Below, piece after piece: positions 6,989 to 16,648 of a stretch of DNA of 64,000 bases. The notes under the pieces were generated by a model. It made no database searches and was not told the origin of the DNA. It worked only from the letters and a program-made list of their open reading frames with translations. The translations under genes and the position numbers were made by a program. Source of the stretch: Flavobacteriales bacterium UBA2669 (GTDB taxonomy: Bacteria; Bacteroidota; Bacteroidia; Flavobacteriales_E; Vicingaceae); the NCBI GenBank assembly GCA_002359215.1, contig DEMN01000012.1, forward strand, positions 893,786 through 957,785, given 5' to 3'. Positions within the stretch are counted from its first letter, which is position 1. The number at the start of each line of letters is the position of its first letter.

Positions 6989-9900
6989 ATGATTAACAAA
7001 ATAATTTTATTCTCAATAAAGAACAAGCTCATCATAGGGTTGATGATGTTGGCTTGGGTTGGTGTTGGAATTTATTCCATGAAAGAAGTACCAATAGATG
7101 CCGTACCTGACATCACTAATAATCAGGTGCAAGTAATTACCACTTCTCCAAATCTCGGAACCGAAGATATTGAACAATTTGTAACCTATCCGGTGGAGGT
7201 CGCTATGGCTAACCTCCCTGGCATTACTGAAATTCGTTCTATTTCTCGTTTCGGATTATCGGTAGTAACCCTTGTGTTTGAAGATGATATGGGCACTTAT
7301 TTGCCCAGACAACTGGTTTCGGAGAAATTGGCCGATGTAAAAGCTTCTATACCTCAAAAATTTGGAGAGCCTTTTATGGGCCCCATTACAACTGGGTTAG
7401 GGGAGATTTATCAATATACTTTACAAGTAGATTCTGCATATAAAGATAAATACACTGACACTGATTTAAGGACTTATCAGGATTGGATAGTAAAAAGACA
7501 AATGGCTATGCTTCCGGGAGTGGTAGAAGTAAATAGTTTCGGTGGAAGAATAAAGCAATACGAAATTGCCGTTGACCCTGACAGGTTAAGAAGTATGAAT
7601 ATTACCATTGCCGATATTTTTAAGGCACTGGAACTTAACAATGAAAACACAGGGGGTGCATACATTGTAAAAGACCACAAAGCCAATTTTATCAGAGGAG
7701 AAGGCTTAGCCAGATCATTAACAGATTTGGAAAACATTGTGGTTACTACCGAAAATGATATTCCTGTTTTAATAAAGGATGTGGCGACTGTGAGGTTTGG
7801 TCATGCGGTGCGTTTTGGTTCTTTTACCAAAAACGGAGAAGGAGACGCAGTTGGTGGAATGATATTAATGCTAAGAGGAGAAAACTCTAATGATGTAATT
7901 GCAAGAGTGAAAGACCGTGTGGTAGAAATTGAAAAATCCTTACCAAAAGGCATTAGCATTAAACCCTTTATTGATAGAGCTTCTTTAATTGAAAAAACAA
8001 CCAGTACAGTTTCTTCCAACCTGTTAGAAGGAGGTTTGATTGTCATATTTATATTGGTGTTGTTTTTAGGAAATTTCAGAGGTGGTTTAATAGTCGCATC
8101 TACCATACCTCTCTCGCTATTATTTGCTTACATTATGATGAACATCTTTGGTGTTTGGTCAAACTTAATGAGTTTAGGAGCAATAGATTTTGGAATTATA
8201 GTAGATGGAGCGGTGATTATTGTAGAAAGTGTCGTCTTCTATATTTCACAAAGGGTTAGAAATACGGTGAACGGACGACTTTCACAACAAGATTTGGATG
8301 AAATATCCAATACATCATCCAGTAAAATGATGAATGCCGCTTTTTTTGGGCAACTTATTATTTTAATTGTGTTTATTCCTATTCTAACACTACAAGGAGT
8401 AGAAGGTAAAATGTTTACACCTATGGCAATGACATTCAGTTTTGCCGTAATCGGTGCAATGATACTTTGTTTAACTTATGTACCTATGGTTTCAGCTCTC
8501 TTTATGAGTAAAAAACCATCTCAAAAAGTAATGTGGGGAGACAAGGTTATCAATTGGATGGCGGATAAATATGAGCCTCTGCTTCAAAAAGCTTTAAATA
8601 GAAAAAAACTCATTCTTTCTATTTCCGTTGCTTTTCTTGTATTGGCAATATTTACTTTTTCACAAATGGGTGGAGAATTTATTCCAAAATTGGATGAAGG
8701 AGATATTGCCATGCAAGCCTTATTAAAGCCTGGTAGTTCTCTAGAGGAAACCGAAAAAGTATCTTCTTTAATTGAGAAAACCATATTGGATAATTTCCCA
8801 GAAGTAACCGAAATGGTTTCTCGAATAGGAGTGGCAGAGTTACCTACCGACCCTATGCCAATGGATATTGCCGATATGTTCATTATCCTAAAACCACAGT
8901 CTGAATGGACTTCTGCTGAAACCAAAGAAGAACTCATTGATAAAATCAAAGATAAATTAGCCTTTATACCGGGAGTGAATTATGAATTTTCGCAACCCTT
9001 GGAACTTCGATTTAACGAATTAATGACTGGTGTAAGGCAAGATGTTGCCATTAAACTTTTTGGTGAAGACTTGGATGCTTTAGCGAGTTACGCACAAAAA
9101 ATGTCAGAAATTATAGGAACGGTGGAAGGAGTAGCTGATATAAAAGTAGAAGCTACAAAAGGCTTACCCCAAATGACGGTTAAATACGAACGTGAGAAAC
9201 TGGCACAATATGGTTTAAACGTTCAGGAACTGAATACGATTGTAAGAACAGCATTTAGTGGCGAAGTAGCAGGGGTTATTTTTGAAGGCGAAAAACGGTT
9301 TGATTTAGTTGTTAGACTAAAAGATGAGCATAAAACCAGTATTGATGACCTCAAAAATATTTATGTAGAACTACCTAATGGGCAGCAGCTACCTTTAAAA
9401 GAAGTAGCAAGTATAAGCTATCAAGGAGGTCCTATGCAAATTTCAAGAGAAGGCACTAATCGTAGAACTTATGTAGGAATAAACGTAAGAGGACGAGATG
9501 TAGAATCTGTGGTCAACGAGATACAAGATAAGTTAGATGCTCAACTGGATTTACCACCGGGTTATTACATCAAATATGGTGGTTCATTTGAAAACTTGCA
9601 AAGAGCAAAATCACGACTAATAATTGTAGTACCTATTGCCTTGGCATTAATTTTCGTACTCCTCTTCTTTGCCTTGAAATCGTTTAGCCAAACTATTATG
9701 ATTTATGTGGCAATACCACTTTCAGCAATAGGTGGTATATTCTCTCTTTGGTTGCGAGACATGCCTTTCAGTATTTCTGCCGGAGTTGGATTTATCGTTT
9801 TGTTTGGGGTTGCGGTGTTAAATGGTCTCGTCCTCATAAGTAGTATGAACGAACTCAAACAAGAAGGTATGAGTTTAAAAGAGCGGATAATTAAGGGGAC

Positions 9901-11404
9901 AAAAGAGCGGATTCGCCCCATCTTTTTAACAGCAACTACCGATATATTGGGCTTTCTGCCAATGGCTATTTCTACCTCTTCCGGAGCAGAAGTACAACGT
10001 CCTTTGGCAACTGTTGTGATCGGTGGTATGCTTACGGCATCTATCCTAACATTAATTATCATCCCAATTCTATACAATATAGTGGAAGCAAGAGCGGAAC
10101 GTAAAAGGCTAAAAAAGGATTCCAATGAAGGTTTCAATATTAGCGGAACCAGTATCGCTACACTTTTGATAATTCCTTTGATTGGGTCATTTACCTTATT
10201 TGGTCAGACCGCTCAGGCTCAAGTTAGTGAAGTAAAACAGCTCACTTTAGATGAGGCAATCAGCTTTGGATTAAGTAATAACGGAAATGTAAAAGCCGCT
10301 GAAACCGAAATTGAACGCTTAGGAGCCTTGAAAGGAACAGCCTTTGATTTGGGTAAAACCGATGTTGGTGTTCAATATGGGCAATATAACAGTTTTGAAA
10401 ATGATTTTGCGTTTTCGATAGACCAAAAATTTCAATTTCCTACGGTCTATTCGAGTAAAAACGGATTGGCAAAAGCCAACATAAAAGCCGGTGAGTTTGA
10501 AAAAGCGATTACGGAGAACGAGTTAATTAAGGAAATTAAATTAACCTGGTATCAACTTGCTTATTTGATGGATAGAAACAAACTACTTCTTTATCAAGAT
10601 AGTATGTATGTAAAGTTTTTAAAAGCAGCCGAATTAAGGTATCAAACAGAAGCAGGAACCTTGCTCGAAAAAGTAACGGCTGAATCTAAAGTAACCGCTA
10701 TAAAAGCGATTATTGCTCAAAATGAAGCAGATATAAAAAGCTACAAAAAAAGGCTTCAAACCCTTTTAAACAGTCCCAACCCTGTTGATATTATTGACGA
10801 TTTTAATTCTAAGAAGGAATTGAAACTCACTTTAGATACAGCAATTATTGCCAACAACCCCAATTTGGGCTATTTAACCAATCTAATTACAGTTAGAGAA
10901 AAAGAAAAGTCGCTAAATAAAGCACAGTTTCTACCTGATTTTTCCATTGGTTATTTTAATCAATCTTTAATTGGGAACTATACGATTAATGGTACAGACC
11001 AGTTTTTTGGAAGCAGTCAGCGGTTTACAGGCTTACAAGCCACCATTTCAATTCCACTATGGGCAAAACCGGATTTAGCACGCATAAAAGCAGCCAAACT
11101 GAATCAGCAAAAAGCAGAAACAGAAGCGGATTATTACCAAACTGTATTATTGGGAGAGTATGAAAGAGTCGTTCAGGATTATTTAAAATACAAATACACC
11201 CTTGAAACCTACGAAACCAATGCCCTGCCACAAGCAGAGTTAATATTGTCAAACGCCACCAAAAGTTTTGAAGGTGGAGCAATTGATTATGTAGAATACA
11301 TTCAAGGGTTAAACAATGGGCTTGAAATTAAAAACACCTATCTGGCTATTCTTAACCAATACAATCAATCCATAATTGCCATAGAATATTTAGCAGGTAG
11401 GTAA
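6989..11404 (+). CDS. czcA: CzcA-type heavy-metal RND pump fused to a TolC-like outer-membrane channel
   Basis: A 1471-residue protein. Residues 1 to about 1045 are an inner-membrane RND proton/metal antiporter with two large periplasmic loops. The transmembrane proton-relay motif 'DFGIIVDGAVIIVES' places Asp400, Asp406 and Glu413, matching the essential Asp402, Asp408 and Glu415 of Cupriavidus CzcA. After a hydrophobic helix at about 1054-1073 ('IATLLIIPLIGSFTLF') comes an outer-membrane efflux domain of about 390 residues (CzcC/TolC type, starting at 'LTLDEAISFGLSNNGNV'). In most bacteria these are separate proteins; fusions of this length are known in Bacteroidota. With the adaptor encoded next, it exports divalent metal from periplasm and cytoplasm. 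The Zn/Cd/Co class is inferred from the neighbouring ATPase. Confidence 0.92.
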   Translation: MINKIILFSIKNKLIIGLMMLAWVGVGIYSMKEVPIDAVPDITNNQVQVITTSPNLGTEDIEQFVTYPVEVAMANLPGITEIRSISRFGLSVVTLVFEDDMGTYLPRQLVSEKLADVKASIPQKFGEPFMGPITTGLGEIYQYTLQVDSAYKDKYTDTDLRTYQDWIVKRQMAMLPGVVEVNSFGGRIKQYEIAVDPDRLRSMNITIADIFKALELNNENTGGAYIVKDHKANFIRGEGLARSLTDLENIVVTTENDIPVLIKDVATVRFGHAVRFGSFTKNGEGDAVGGMILMLRGENSNDVIARVKDRVVEIEKSLPKGISIKPFIDRASLIEKTTSTVSSNLLEGGLIVIFILVLFLGNFRGGLIVASTIPLSLLFAYIMMNIFGVWSNLMSLGAIDFGIIVDGAVIIVESVVFYISQRVRNTVNGRLSQQDLDEISNTSSSKMMNAAFFGQLIILIVFIPILTLQGVEGKMFTPMAMTFSFAVIGAMILCLTYVPMVSALFMSKKPSQKVMWGDKVINWMADKYEPLLQKALNRKKLILSISVAFLVLAIFTFSQMGGEFIPKLDEGDIAMQALLKPGSSLEETEKVSSLIEKTILDNFPEVTEMVSRIGVAELPTDPMPMDIADMFIILKPQSEWTSAETKEELIDKIKDKLAFIPGVNYEFSQPLELRFNELMTGVRQDVAIKLFGEDLDALASYAQKMSEIIGTVEGVADIKVEATKGLPQMTVKYEREKLAQYGLNVQELNTIVRTAFSGEVAGVIFEGEKRFDLVVRLKDEHKTSIDDLKNIYVELPNGQQLPLKEVASISYQGGPMQISREGTNRRTYVGINVRGRDVESVVNEIQDKLDAQLDLPPGYYIKYGGSFENLQRAKSRLIIVVPIALALIFVLLFFALKSFSQTIMIYVAIPLSAIGGIFSLWLRDMPFSISAGVGFIVLFGVAVLNGLVLISSMNELKQEGMSLKERIIKGTKERIRPIFLTATTDILGFLPMAISTSSGAEVQRPLATVVIGGMLTASILTLIIIPILYNIVEARAERKRLKKDSNEGFNISGTSIATLLIIPLIGSFTLFGQTAQAQVSEVKQLTLDEAISFGLSNNGNVKAAETEIERLGALKGTAFDLGKTDVGVQYGQYNSFENDFAFSIDQKFQFPTVYSSKNGLAKANIKAGEFEKAITENELIKEIKLTWYQLAYLMDRNKLLLYQDSMYVKFLKAAELRYQTEAGTLLEKVTAESKVTAIKAIIAQNEADIKSYKKRLQTLLNSPNPVDIIDDFNSKKELKLTLDTAIIANNPNLGYLTNLITVREKEKSLNKAQFLPDFSIGYFNQSLIGNYTINGTDQFFGSSQRFTGLQATISIPLWAKPDLARIKAAKLNQQKAETEADYYQTVLLGEYERVVQDYLKYKYTLETYETNALPQAELILSNATKSFEGGAIDYVEYIQGLNNGLEIKNTYLAILNQYNQSIIAIEYLAGR

Positions 11405-11435
11405 TCATTTATTAAAAAATTTAAAAATAAAAATC

Positions 11436-12713
11436 ATGAAAACGAACATAAAATTAATCATCGGAATTGTAACTATAGCAGCCCTGATGTCTGCTTGCGG
11501 TTCTTCATCACCTAAAGAAAAAGAGGAACACGGAGAACATGAAGAAGCAGGACATGGCGAAGAAGATATTGTTTCTTTAACCGAGCAGCAAATGGATGCC
11601 ATTGGCTTAAAAATGGTTCAATTAGAAAAAAGAACCTTAAATATTGCAGTAACTGCTTCGGGAACTTTAGAATTAGCTCCGCAAGACAAAGCAGATGTAA
11701 GTCCCGTAATTGGCGGAATCGTAAAAACGATAAATGTTTTTGAAGGCGATAAAGTGCGAAAAGGACAAGTATTGGCAACTTTAGAACATCCTGATTTTAT
11801 TCAATTACAGCAAGACTACATCAATACGGTAAACAGCTTGGAATACCTTGAAAAAGAGTACGAAAGACAGAAAAAACTATACGAAGAAAAAGTAGGTTCT
11901 GGTAAAGATTTTCAAAAAACAAGTGCCGATTATTTCAACAGTAAATCAAATGCTGAAGCACTTAAAGCAAAGTTGAATATGATAGGCATCAACAGTTCGG
12001 AAGTAGCCAAAGGAAAAATTTTCCCGTTGGTAAATCTTACAGCACCTATTAATGGCATAGTAAGTTTAGTAGAAACGAATGTTGGCTCCTACATCGAACC
12101 GCTTACCAAAGTATTTGAAATCGTTGATAATGAAAAAATACATGCAGACCTTATGGTTTTTGAAAAGGATATGGATAAAATCAAGGTAGGGCAGAAAATA
12201 TATTTTTCAACTACGGGAGTAGCTGATAAAGAATTGGAAGCGAAAATTTTTGCCATAAGCCCGGCATTTGAACAAAATCCAAAAGCAATACACGTTCATG
12301 CCAATATTGTAACCCAAAATGTAAAACTCTTACCTGGTATGTACATCAAAGGTAAAATAATTGCCAATGATGTAGAAACGGATGTACTTCCTGAACATGC
12401 CATTGTTACTGAGGAAGGCAAAACCTACATTTTTGTTAAAAAAGAAGGCGAAGAACACGATCATGGGCATGAAAAAGAAGAACAAAATAGTGAGGAACAC
12501 GCACACGAAAGCGACAAAGACGAACACCATGAAGGACATGAAGAAGGCAAGTGGGGTTTTGAAATGGTAGAAGTAATTACGGGTGCTACCAGCAATGGAT
12601 ATACAGAAGTTAAACTGTTGAAACCATTACCGAAAAATGCTCAAATAGCAGGTAACGGAGCATATTACCTATTAGCAGAAATGGGCAAAGGAGAAACGGA
12701 ACATAGTCATTAA
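11436..12713 (+). CDS. czcB: CzcB-type periplasmic adaptor lipoprotein of the metal efflux pump
   Basis: A 425-residue membrane-fusion protein. The signal peptide ends at a lipobox 'LMSAC' (Cys21) followed by a His/Glu-rich linker ('HGEHEEAGHGEED'). Then come the barrel-sandwich halves ('PVIGGIVKTINVFEGDKVRKG' split by the helical hairpin 'LEYLEKEYERQKKLYEEKV', then 'APINGIVSLVETNVGSY') and the beta-barrel domain. A second very His-rich insert lies near residues 340-370 ('EHDHGHEKEE', 'HEGHEEGKWG'), and the tail 'TEHSH' is also metal-binding in character. It starts 31 nt after czcA and bridges the pump and channel in the periplasm. Confidence 0.93.
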   Translation: MKTNIKLIIGIVTIAALMSACGSSSPKEKEEHGEHEEAGHGEEDIVSLTEQQMDAIGLKMVQLEKRTLNIAVTASGTLELAPQDKADVSPVIGGIVKTINVFEGDKVRKGQVLATLEHPDFIQLQQDYINTVNSLEYLEKEYERQKKLYEEKVGSGKDFQKTSADYFNSKSNAEALKAKLNMIGINSSEVAKGKIFPLVNLTAPINGIVSLVETNVGSYIEPLTKVFEIVDNEKIHADLMVFEKDMDKIKVGQKIYFSTTGVADKELEAKIFAISPAFEQNPKAIHVHANIVTQNVKLLPGMYIKGKIIANDVETDVLPEHAIVTEEGKTYIFVKKEGEEHDHGHEKEEQNSEEHAHESDKDEHHEGHEEGKWGFEMVEVITGATSNGYTEVKLLKPLPKNAQIAGNGAYYLLAEMGKGETEHSH

Positions 12714-12731
12714 TTTGGAAAGTTAAAAAAG

Positions 12732-13091
12732 ATGAAAGAAATAAAAGCATTTATAAGAACAACTAGGTTGACTCTTATTCTCGAAGCACTGAAAAGTGCT
12801 GGTTTCTATAACGTTACATTTAATACTTGTGAAGGAACAGGCACTTATCAAAACGAAGAAGCATCCCCTTCCCTGCGGTTTCACATTACCGATAGCGAGC
12901 TTGTTAAGCTTGAATTGGTTTGCAGTGCAAATGATGTGGACACCATCGTTCAAATTATTACACAAAACGGCAGAACAAATGAAACGGGTGATGGAATCGT
13001 TTATGTATCCTCCATAGAAAGAGCGATTAAAATAAAAAATGGACAAGATGCCAGTTCAGATTTTAATAAAAATAAAAACACGAAAACATGA
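12732..13091 (+). CDS. PII-like signalling protein of the metal-linked group (PII-NG type)
   Basis: A 119-residue protein with the PII fold signature: 'MKEIKAFIRTTRLTLILEALKSAG' at the start and 'GDGIVYVSSIERAIKIKNGQ' at the end, equivalent to the PII C-loop region. The T-loop segment is unlike GlnB/GlnK and lacks the uridylylated tyrosine. A PII subgroup (called PII-NG) was described beside heavy-metal efflux genes, and this one sits 18 nt after czcB and overlaps the next gene by 4 nt. It may bind a nucleotide or metal and tune the pump; no nitrogen genes are nearby. Confidence 0.8.
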   Translation: MKEIKAFIRTTRLTLILEALKSAGFYNVTFNTCEGTGTYQNEEASPSLRFHITDSELVKLELVCSANDVDTIVQIITQNGRTNETGDGIVYVSSIERAIKIKNGQDASSDFNKNKNTKT

Positions 13092-14281
13092 AATATATAA
13101 AAATAATAGTATTGTATTTTTTCGTCCTAATGACTTTAGTCGGAAAAGCACAAAATCCCATCGTTCAAAACATCTTGAATGATATCCGTATGGATTCCAT
13201 GACCTTCTTTGTGAAACAACTCACAGGAGAAGAACAGGTAATCATTGGCGGAGTTCCTGATACAATTTTTTCACGCCATAAAAACCAGCCCGGCAATGAA
13301 AAGGCATTTCAGTTTGTAAAGCAAAAATTTGTAGACTATGGATTACAAGTAGATTCCCTCCAATTTAGTGCGACAGGAAAAAATTTACTGGGTATCAAAA
13401 TTGGAACAACATATCCAAGCAAAAAATTTATACTTGGTGCACATTACGATAATGTCGGTTCTACAGTGGCTCCGGGAGCGGATGATAATGCCAGCGGCTC
13501 GGCAGCCGTCATAGAAGCTGCAAGAATATTCTCCAATTACAATTTTCCGTTTACCGTCATTTTTGCTTTATGGGATGAAGAAGAGCAGGGACTAATAGGA
13601 AGCAATGCCTATGCTTCTTTTGCGGCTTCAAATAACGATACAATTCTCGGTTATATCAATATGGATATGCTGGGATGGGATGGTAACAACGACTCATTAG
13701 CAGATTTACACGTAAGGCCGGTGGCCAATTCGCTGCAATTAGCGGACAAAGCTATTGAAGCCGATTCAGTCTATTCTATTGGCTTGGGATTACATATTGT
13801 GAATCCCGGAACTGGAGCCACAGATCATGCAGCTTTTTGGAACAATGGTTTTACAGCAATAGGCATTAATGAAGAATACGATAATGACTTTAACCCTTAT
13901 TGGCATACTCCGGCAGATTTGCTGGGACAGTTTAACCTACCCTTTTATGAAAAATGTGCCAAATTGGCCTATGCAACAATAGCGGAATGCGCTTTAGACA
14001 ATACAATCGTCTTATCTGCAAAAGAACAGGATTTTGAAAAGGCAAGTTTCAATATTTATCCTAATCCGGTAGTTCATCAATTAACCATTCGAAAAATAGA
14101 TGGTGCTCAAGGAGAATATACCATTATGGTATATAATGCTAATGGGCAAATGCTGCATTCGGTTTCAACAAACCACACAATGCAATTGGATGTTTCTAAT
14201 TATCCTGCTGGCATCTATTCCATTCAAATTGCCTCACAAGAACAACAGTTTTTAGAGATTAAAAAATGGGTAAAACAATAA
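13088..14281 (+). CDS. Secreted M28-family metallopeptidase with T9SS sorting domain
   Basis: A 397-residue protein with a signal peptide ('IVLYFFVLMTLVGKAQ'). The di-zinc M28 ligands are visible: His119 in 'GAHYDN', Asp132/133 in 'GADDNASGSAA', Glu164/165 in 'WDEEEQG', Asp193 in 'NMDMLG', and His247 in 'ATDHAAFW'. The last ~75 residues ('FNIYPNPVVHQLTI' to the end) are a type A T9SS C-terminal sorting domain, so it is exported to the cell surface. It overlaps the PII-like gene by 4 nt. A surface aminopeptidase in a metal-efflux operon is unexpected; it might need or respond to zinc. Confidence 0.9.
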   Translation: MKYIKIIVLYFFVLMTLVGKAQNPIVQNILNDIRMDSMTFFVKQLTGEEQVIIGGVPDTIFSRHKNQPGNEKAFQFVKQKFVDYGLQVDSLQFSATGKNLLGIKIGTTYPSKKFILGAHYDNVGSTVAPGADDNASGSAAVIEAARIFSNYNFPFTVIFALWDEEEQGLIGSNAYASFAASNNDTILGYINMDMLGWDGNNDSLADLHVRPVANSLQLADKAIEADSVYSIGLGLHIVNPGTGATDHAAFWNNGFTAIGINEEYDNDFNPYWHTPADLLGQFNLPFYEKCAKLAYATIAECALDNTIVLSAKEQDFEKASFNIYPNPVVHQLTIRKIDGAQGEYTIMVYNANGQMLHSVSTNHTMQLDVSNYPAGIYSIQIASQEQQFLEIKKWVKQ

Positions 14282-14300
14282 GCAAGAATAAAAAAACATT

Positions 14301-14567
14301 ATGGAAAATTTCAAAACAACATTTGACAACCTCCTGATTGATACACTTGGTATTAGTCAGGAGGACATCAAATCCGAAACACATTTTACCAATGATTTGG
14401 GAGCAGATTCACTCGATTTGGTAGAATTAACGATTGAATTTGAAAAGGCATTTAATATAGTTATACCTGATAACGATGTAGAACAACTCCAAACAATTGG
14501 TGATGCTGAAAGATATTTAAATAATAAGTTGAATTATGTCTCAAATATTAAACTCAAAAAATTATGA
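14301..14567 (+). CDS. Acyl carrier protein embedded in the metal operon
   Basis: An 88-residue acidic four-helix protein with the phosphopantetheine site 'GADSLDLVELTIEFE' (Ser37) and 'TIGDAERYLNNKL' helix IV, full length for an ACP. The tail 'SNIKLKKL' is an unusual basic extension. The stop overlaps the start of the P-type ATPase gene (ATGA), so the two are translationally coupled. No fatty-acid or polyketide synthesis gene is nearby, so its acyl partner is unknown. It is probably a second, specialised ACP rather than the housekeeping one. Confidence 0.88.
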   Translation: MENFKTTFDNLLIDTLGISQEDIKSETHFTNDLGADSLDLVELTIEFEKAFNIVIPDNDVEQLQTIGDAERYLNNKLNYVSNIKLKKL

Positions 14568-16489
14568 GTGAAGCCTGTTCAAAAGAAGTTTGTTTAACAG
14601 ACGAAATAAAACCAAAAAAAGAAAATTATTTTGAAAAGTATAAAGCATACCTCCCTTCAATTGTAAGTCTTGTTATATTATTAACAGGGGTAACATTTGA
14701 TCAATTGGAAATGGCTTGGTTTAACACCTATTTTCAAGTGTTTTTATTTGGAATGGCCTATTTAATAATTGGAGGCCCTGTGGTATGGAAAGCAATAACT
14801 CGCATACCTAAAGGAGATGTTTTTAATGAATTTTTTCTAATGAGTATTGCAACGATTGGAGCTTTTTTTATTGGCGAATATGCCGAAGGTGTGGCGGTTA
14901 TGTTATTTTATGCTGTTGGAGAGTTATTTCAGGATGCAGCTGTTAACAATGCGAAACGCTCCATAGAATCACTACTGAAATTACAAATAGAAGAAGTGAA
15001 TGTAGTAGAAAACGGAACAACAGTAATTAAACATCCAAAAGAAGTAAAACTTGGCGAAATAATTAAAGTAAAATCGGGAGAAAAAGTAGCTCTTGATGGA
15101 GAACTAATCACAGAAAAGGCCTCTTTTAACACCGCAGCACTCACCGGAGAATCAGTACCCGATGATAAGAAAAAAGGAGATACAGTATTGGCGGGAATGG
15201 TTAACTTAAATACCGTAGCAGAAATAAAAATAACAGCACTTTATGCAGATACCAAGCTCTCTAAAATTCTTAAAATGGTTCAAGAAGCCAGTGGTAGAAA
15301 AGCAAAAACGCAACTCTTTATTTCCAAATTTGCTAAAGTTTACACGCCTATTGTTGTATTTCTGGCAGTAGCTCTAACATTTTTACCCTATTTTATTGTA
15401 GATAATTATGTCTTTAACGATTGGCTGTATCGTGCCTTAGTATTTTTAGTTATTTCATGTCCTTGTGCTTTGGTTATCTCCATTCCGCTTGGTTATTTTG
15501 GCGGTATTGGAGCGGCATCTCGTAATGGCATTCTTTTTAAAGGCTCTGATTATTTGGATAAAATGACCGAAATAGATACTGTGGTTATGGATAAAACAGG
15601 AACACTGACCAAAGGAATTTTTGAAGTACAAAAAGTTGTTTCAGAAAGTTTATCGGAAAAAGAATTACTCCATATTGCAGCTGCAATAGAAACCTATTCA
15701 ACCCATCCAATTGCCGAAGCAATTGTAAAGTATGCCGAAACCGATTTTAAAAAGGTTGAAATAAAAAATGTGGAAGAAATTTCTGGTCATGGCTTAAAAG
15801 GTGAACTAAACAATCAAACTATTTTAGCAGGAAATAGCAGATTGCTTGAAAAATTTAATGTTACTTATGATGAAAAAATTTCGGAAATAACAGACACGAT
15901 AGTTCTATTAGCCATCGCAGGAAAATTTGCCGGTTATATTACTATTGCCGACACCATAAAAGAAGACGCTGAAGAAGCCATAACAGCATTGCATCATCTT
16001 AACATACGAGAAGTGGTTATGTTATCAGGAGACAAGCAATCTGTAGTTGATAAAATAGCAAAACAATTAGGATTGGATAAAGCCTTTGGTGGTTTATTAC
16101 CAGAAGACAAAGTTAATGAAGTCAGTAAATTGAAAGCAGCAGGTGGAAAAATAGCTTTTATTGGTGATGGTATTAATGATGCTCCTGTAATAGCAATGTC
16201 TGATGTAGGTATGGCAATGGGAGGATTAGGTAGTGATGCTGCCATAGAAACGGCTGATGTAGTAATTCAAACCGACCATCCATCTAAAATAGCAACCGCT
16301 ATAAAAATAGGTAAAGCAACCAAGCGAATTGTTTGGCAAAATATTATTTTAGCAATGGGAATAAAGTTAATTGTTCTTGCTCTAGGTGCAGGGGGTATTG
16401 CAACTATGTGGGAGGCTGTTTTTGCTGATGTTGGGGTGGCACTGTTAGCAATTTTAAATGCGGTTAGGATTCAAAAAATGAGATTTTAA
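14564..16489 (+). CDS. zntA: Zn/Cd/Pb-exporting P1B-type ATPase
   Basis: A 641-residue heavy-metal ATPase. Motifs in order: 'TGES' (Thr194), the membrane metal site 'SCPCAL' (Cys299, Cys301), the phosphorylated 'DKTGT' (Asp343), 'HP' (His381), and 'GDGINDAP' (from Gly534). In the last helices Lys601 and Asp622 ('FADVG') have the same 21-residue spacing as Lys693 and Asp714 of E. coli ZntA, which marks the P1B-2 (Zn, Cd, Pb) class. There is no N-terminal HMA domain; the short N-terminus has only Cys5 and Cys10. It pumps metal from cytoplasm to periplasm, where the czc system takes over. Confidence 0.93.
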   Translation: MSEACSKEVCLTDEIKPKKENYFEKYKAYLPSIVSLVILLTGVTFDQLEMAWFNTYFQVFLFGMAYLIIGGPVVWKAITRIPKGDVFNEFFLMSIATIGAFFIGEYAEGVAVMLFYAVGELFQDAAVNNAKRSIESLLKLQIEEVNVVENGTTVIKHPKEVKLGEIIKVKSGEKVALDGELITEKASFNTAALTGESVPDDKKKGDTVLAGMVNLNTVAEIKITALYADTKLSKILKMVQEASGRKAKTQLFISKFAKVYTPIVVFLAVALTFLPYFIVDNYVFNDWLYRALVFLVISCPCALVISIPLGYFGGIGAASRNGILFKGSDYLDKMTEIDTVVMDKTGTLTKGIFEVQKVVSESLSEKELLHIAAAIETYSTHPIAEAIVKYAETDFKKVEIKNVEEISGHGLKGELNNQTILAGNSRLLEKFNVTYDEKISEITDTIVLLAIAGKFAGYITIADTIKEDAEEAITALHHLNIREVVMLSGDKQSVVDKIAKQLGLDKAFGGLLPEDKVNEVSKLKAAGGKIAFIGDGINDAPVIAMSDVGMAMGGLGSDAAIETADVVIQTDHPSKIATAIKIGKATKRIVWQNIILAMGIKLIVLALGAGGIATMWEAVFADVGVALLAILNAVRIQKMRF

Positions 16490-16531
16490 TAAATTAGCTT
16501 ATAAATACTTTTCCTTTGAAGAAGTAATATA

Positions 16532-16609
16532 GAAAACAAAGGACTTTTTTCATTATTAGCTAAAATGAAAAATACAGAAGAAGAAGAAGGTGAGGGACAT
16601 GGTCATTAA
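16532..16609 (+). pseudogene. C-terminal scrap of a second CzcB adaptor
   Basis: In frame with the stop at 16607 the sequence reads 'NKGLFSLLAKMKNTEEEEG' and then 'EGHGH', which lines up with the end of the intact CzcB ('GNGAYYLLAEMGKGETEHSH'). Only about 25 codons remain and upstream codons show no similarity. It lies between zntA and the right flanking repeat, so it looks like the residue of another czc cluster lost by recombination. Confidence 0.55.
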
Positions 16610-16648
16610 CAATGACTACAATACAAAAAATTGTGACAGAAAGATGTG

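Noticed and set aside
9703..10137. Minus-strand reading frame inside czcA
   Set aside because: It lies wholly inside a strongly supported gene on the other strand and has no family signature.
12382..12570. Lys-rich reading frame inside czcB
   Set aside because: A frame-shifted shadow of the His-rich part of czcB with low complexity.
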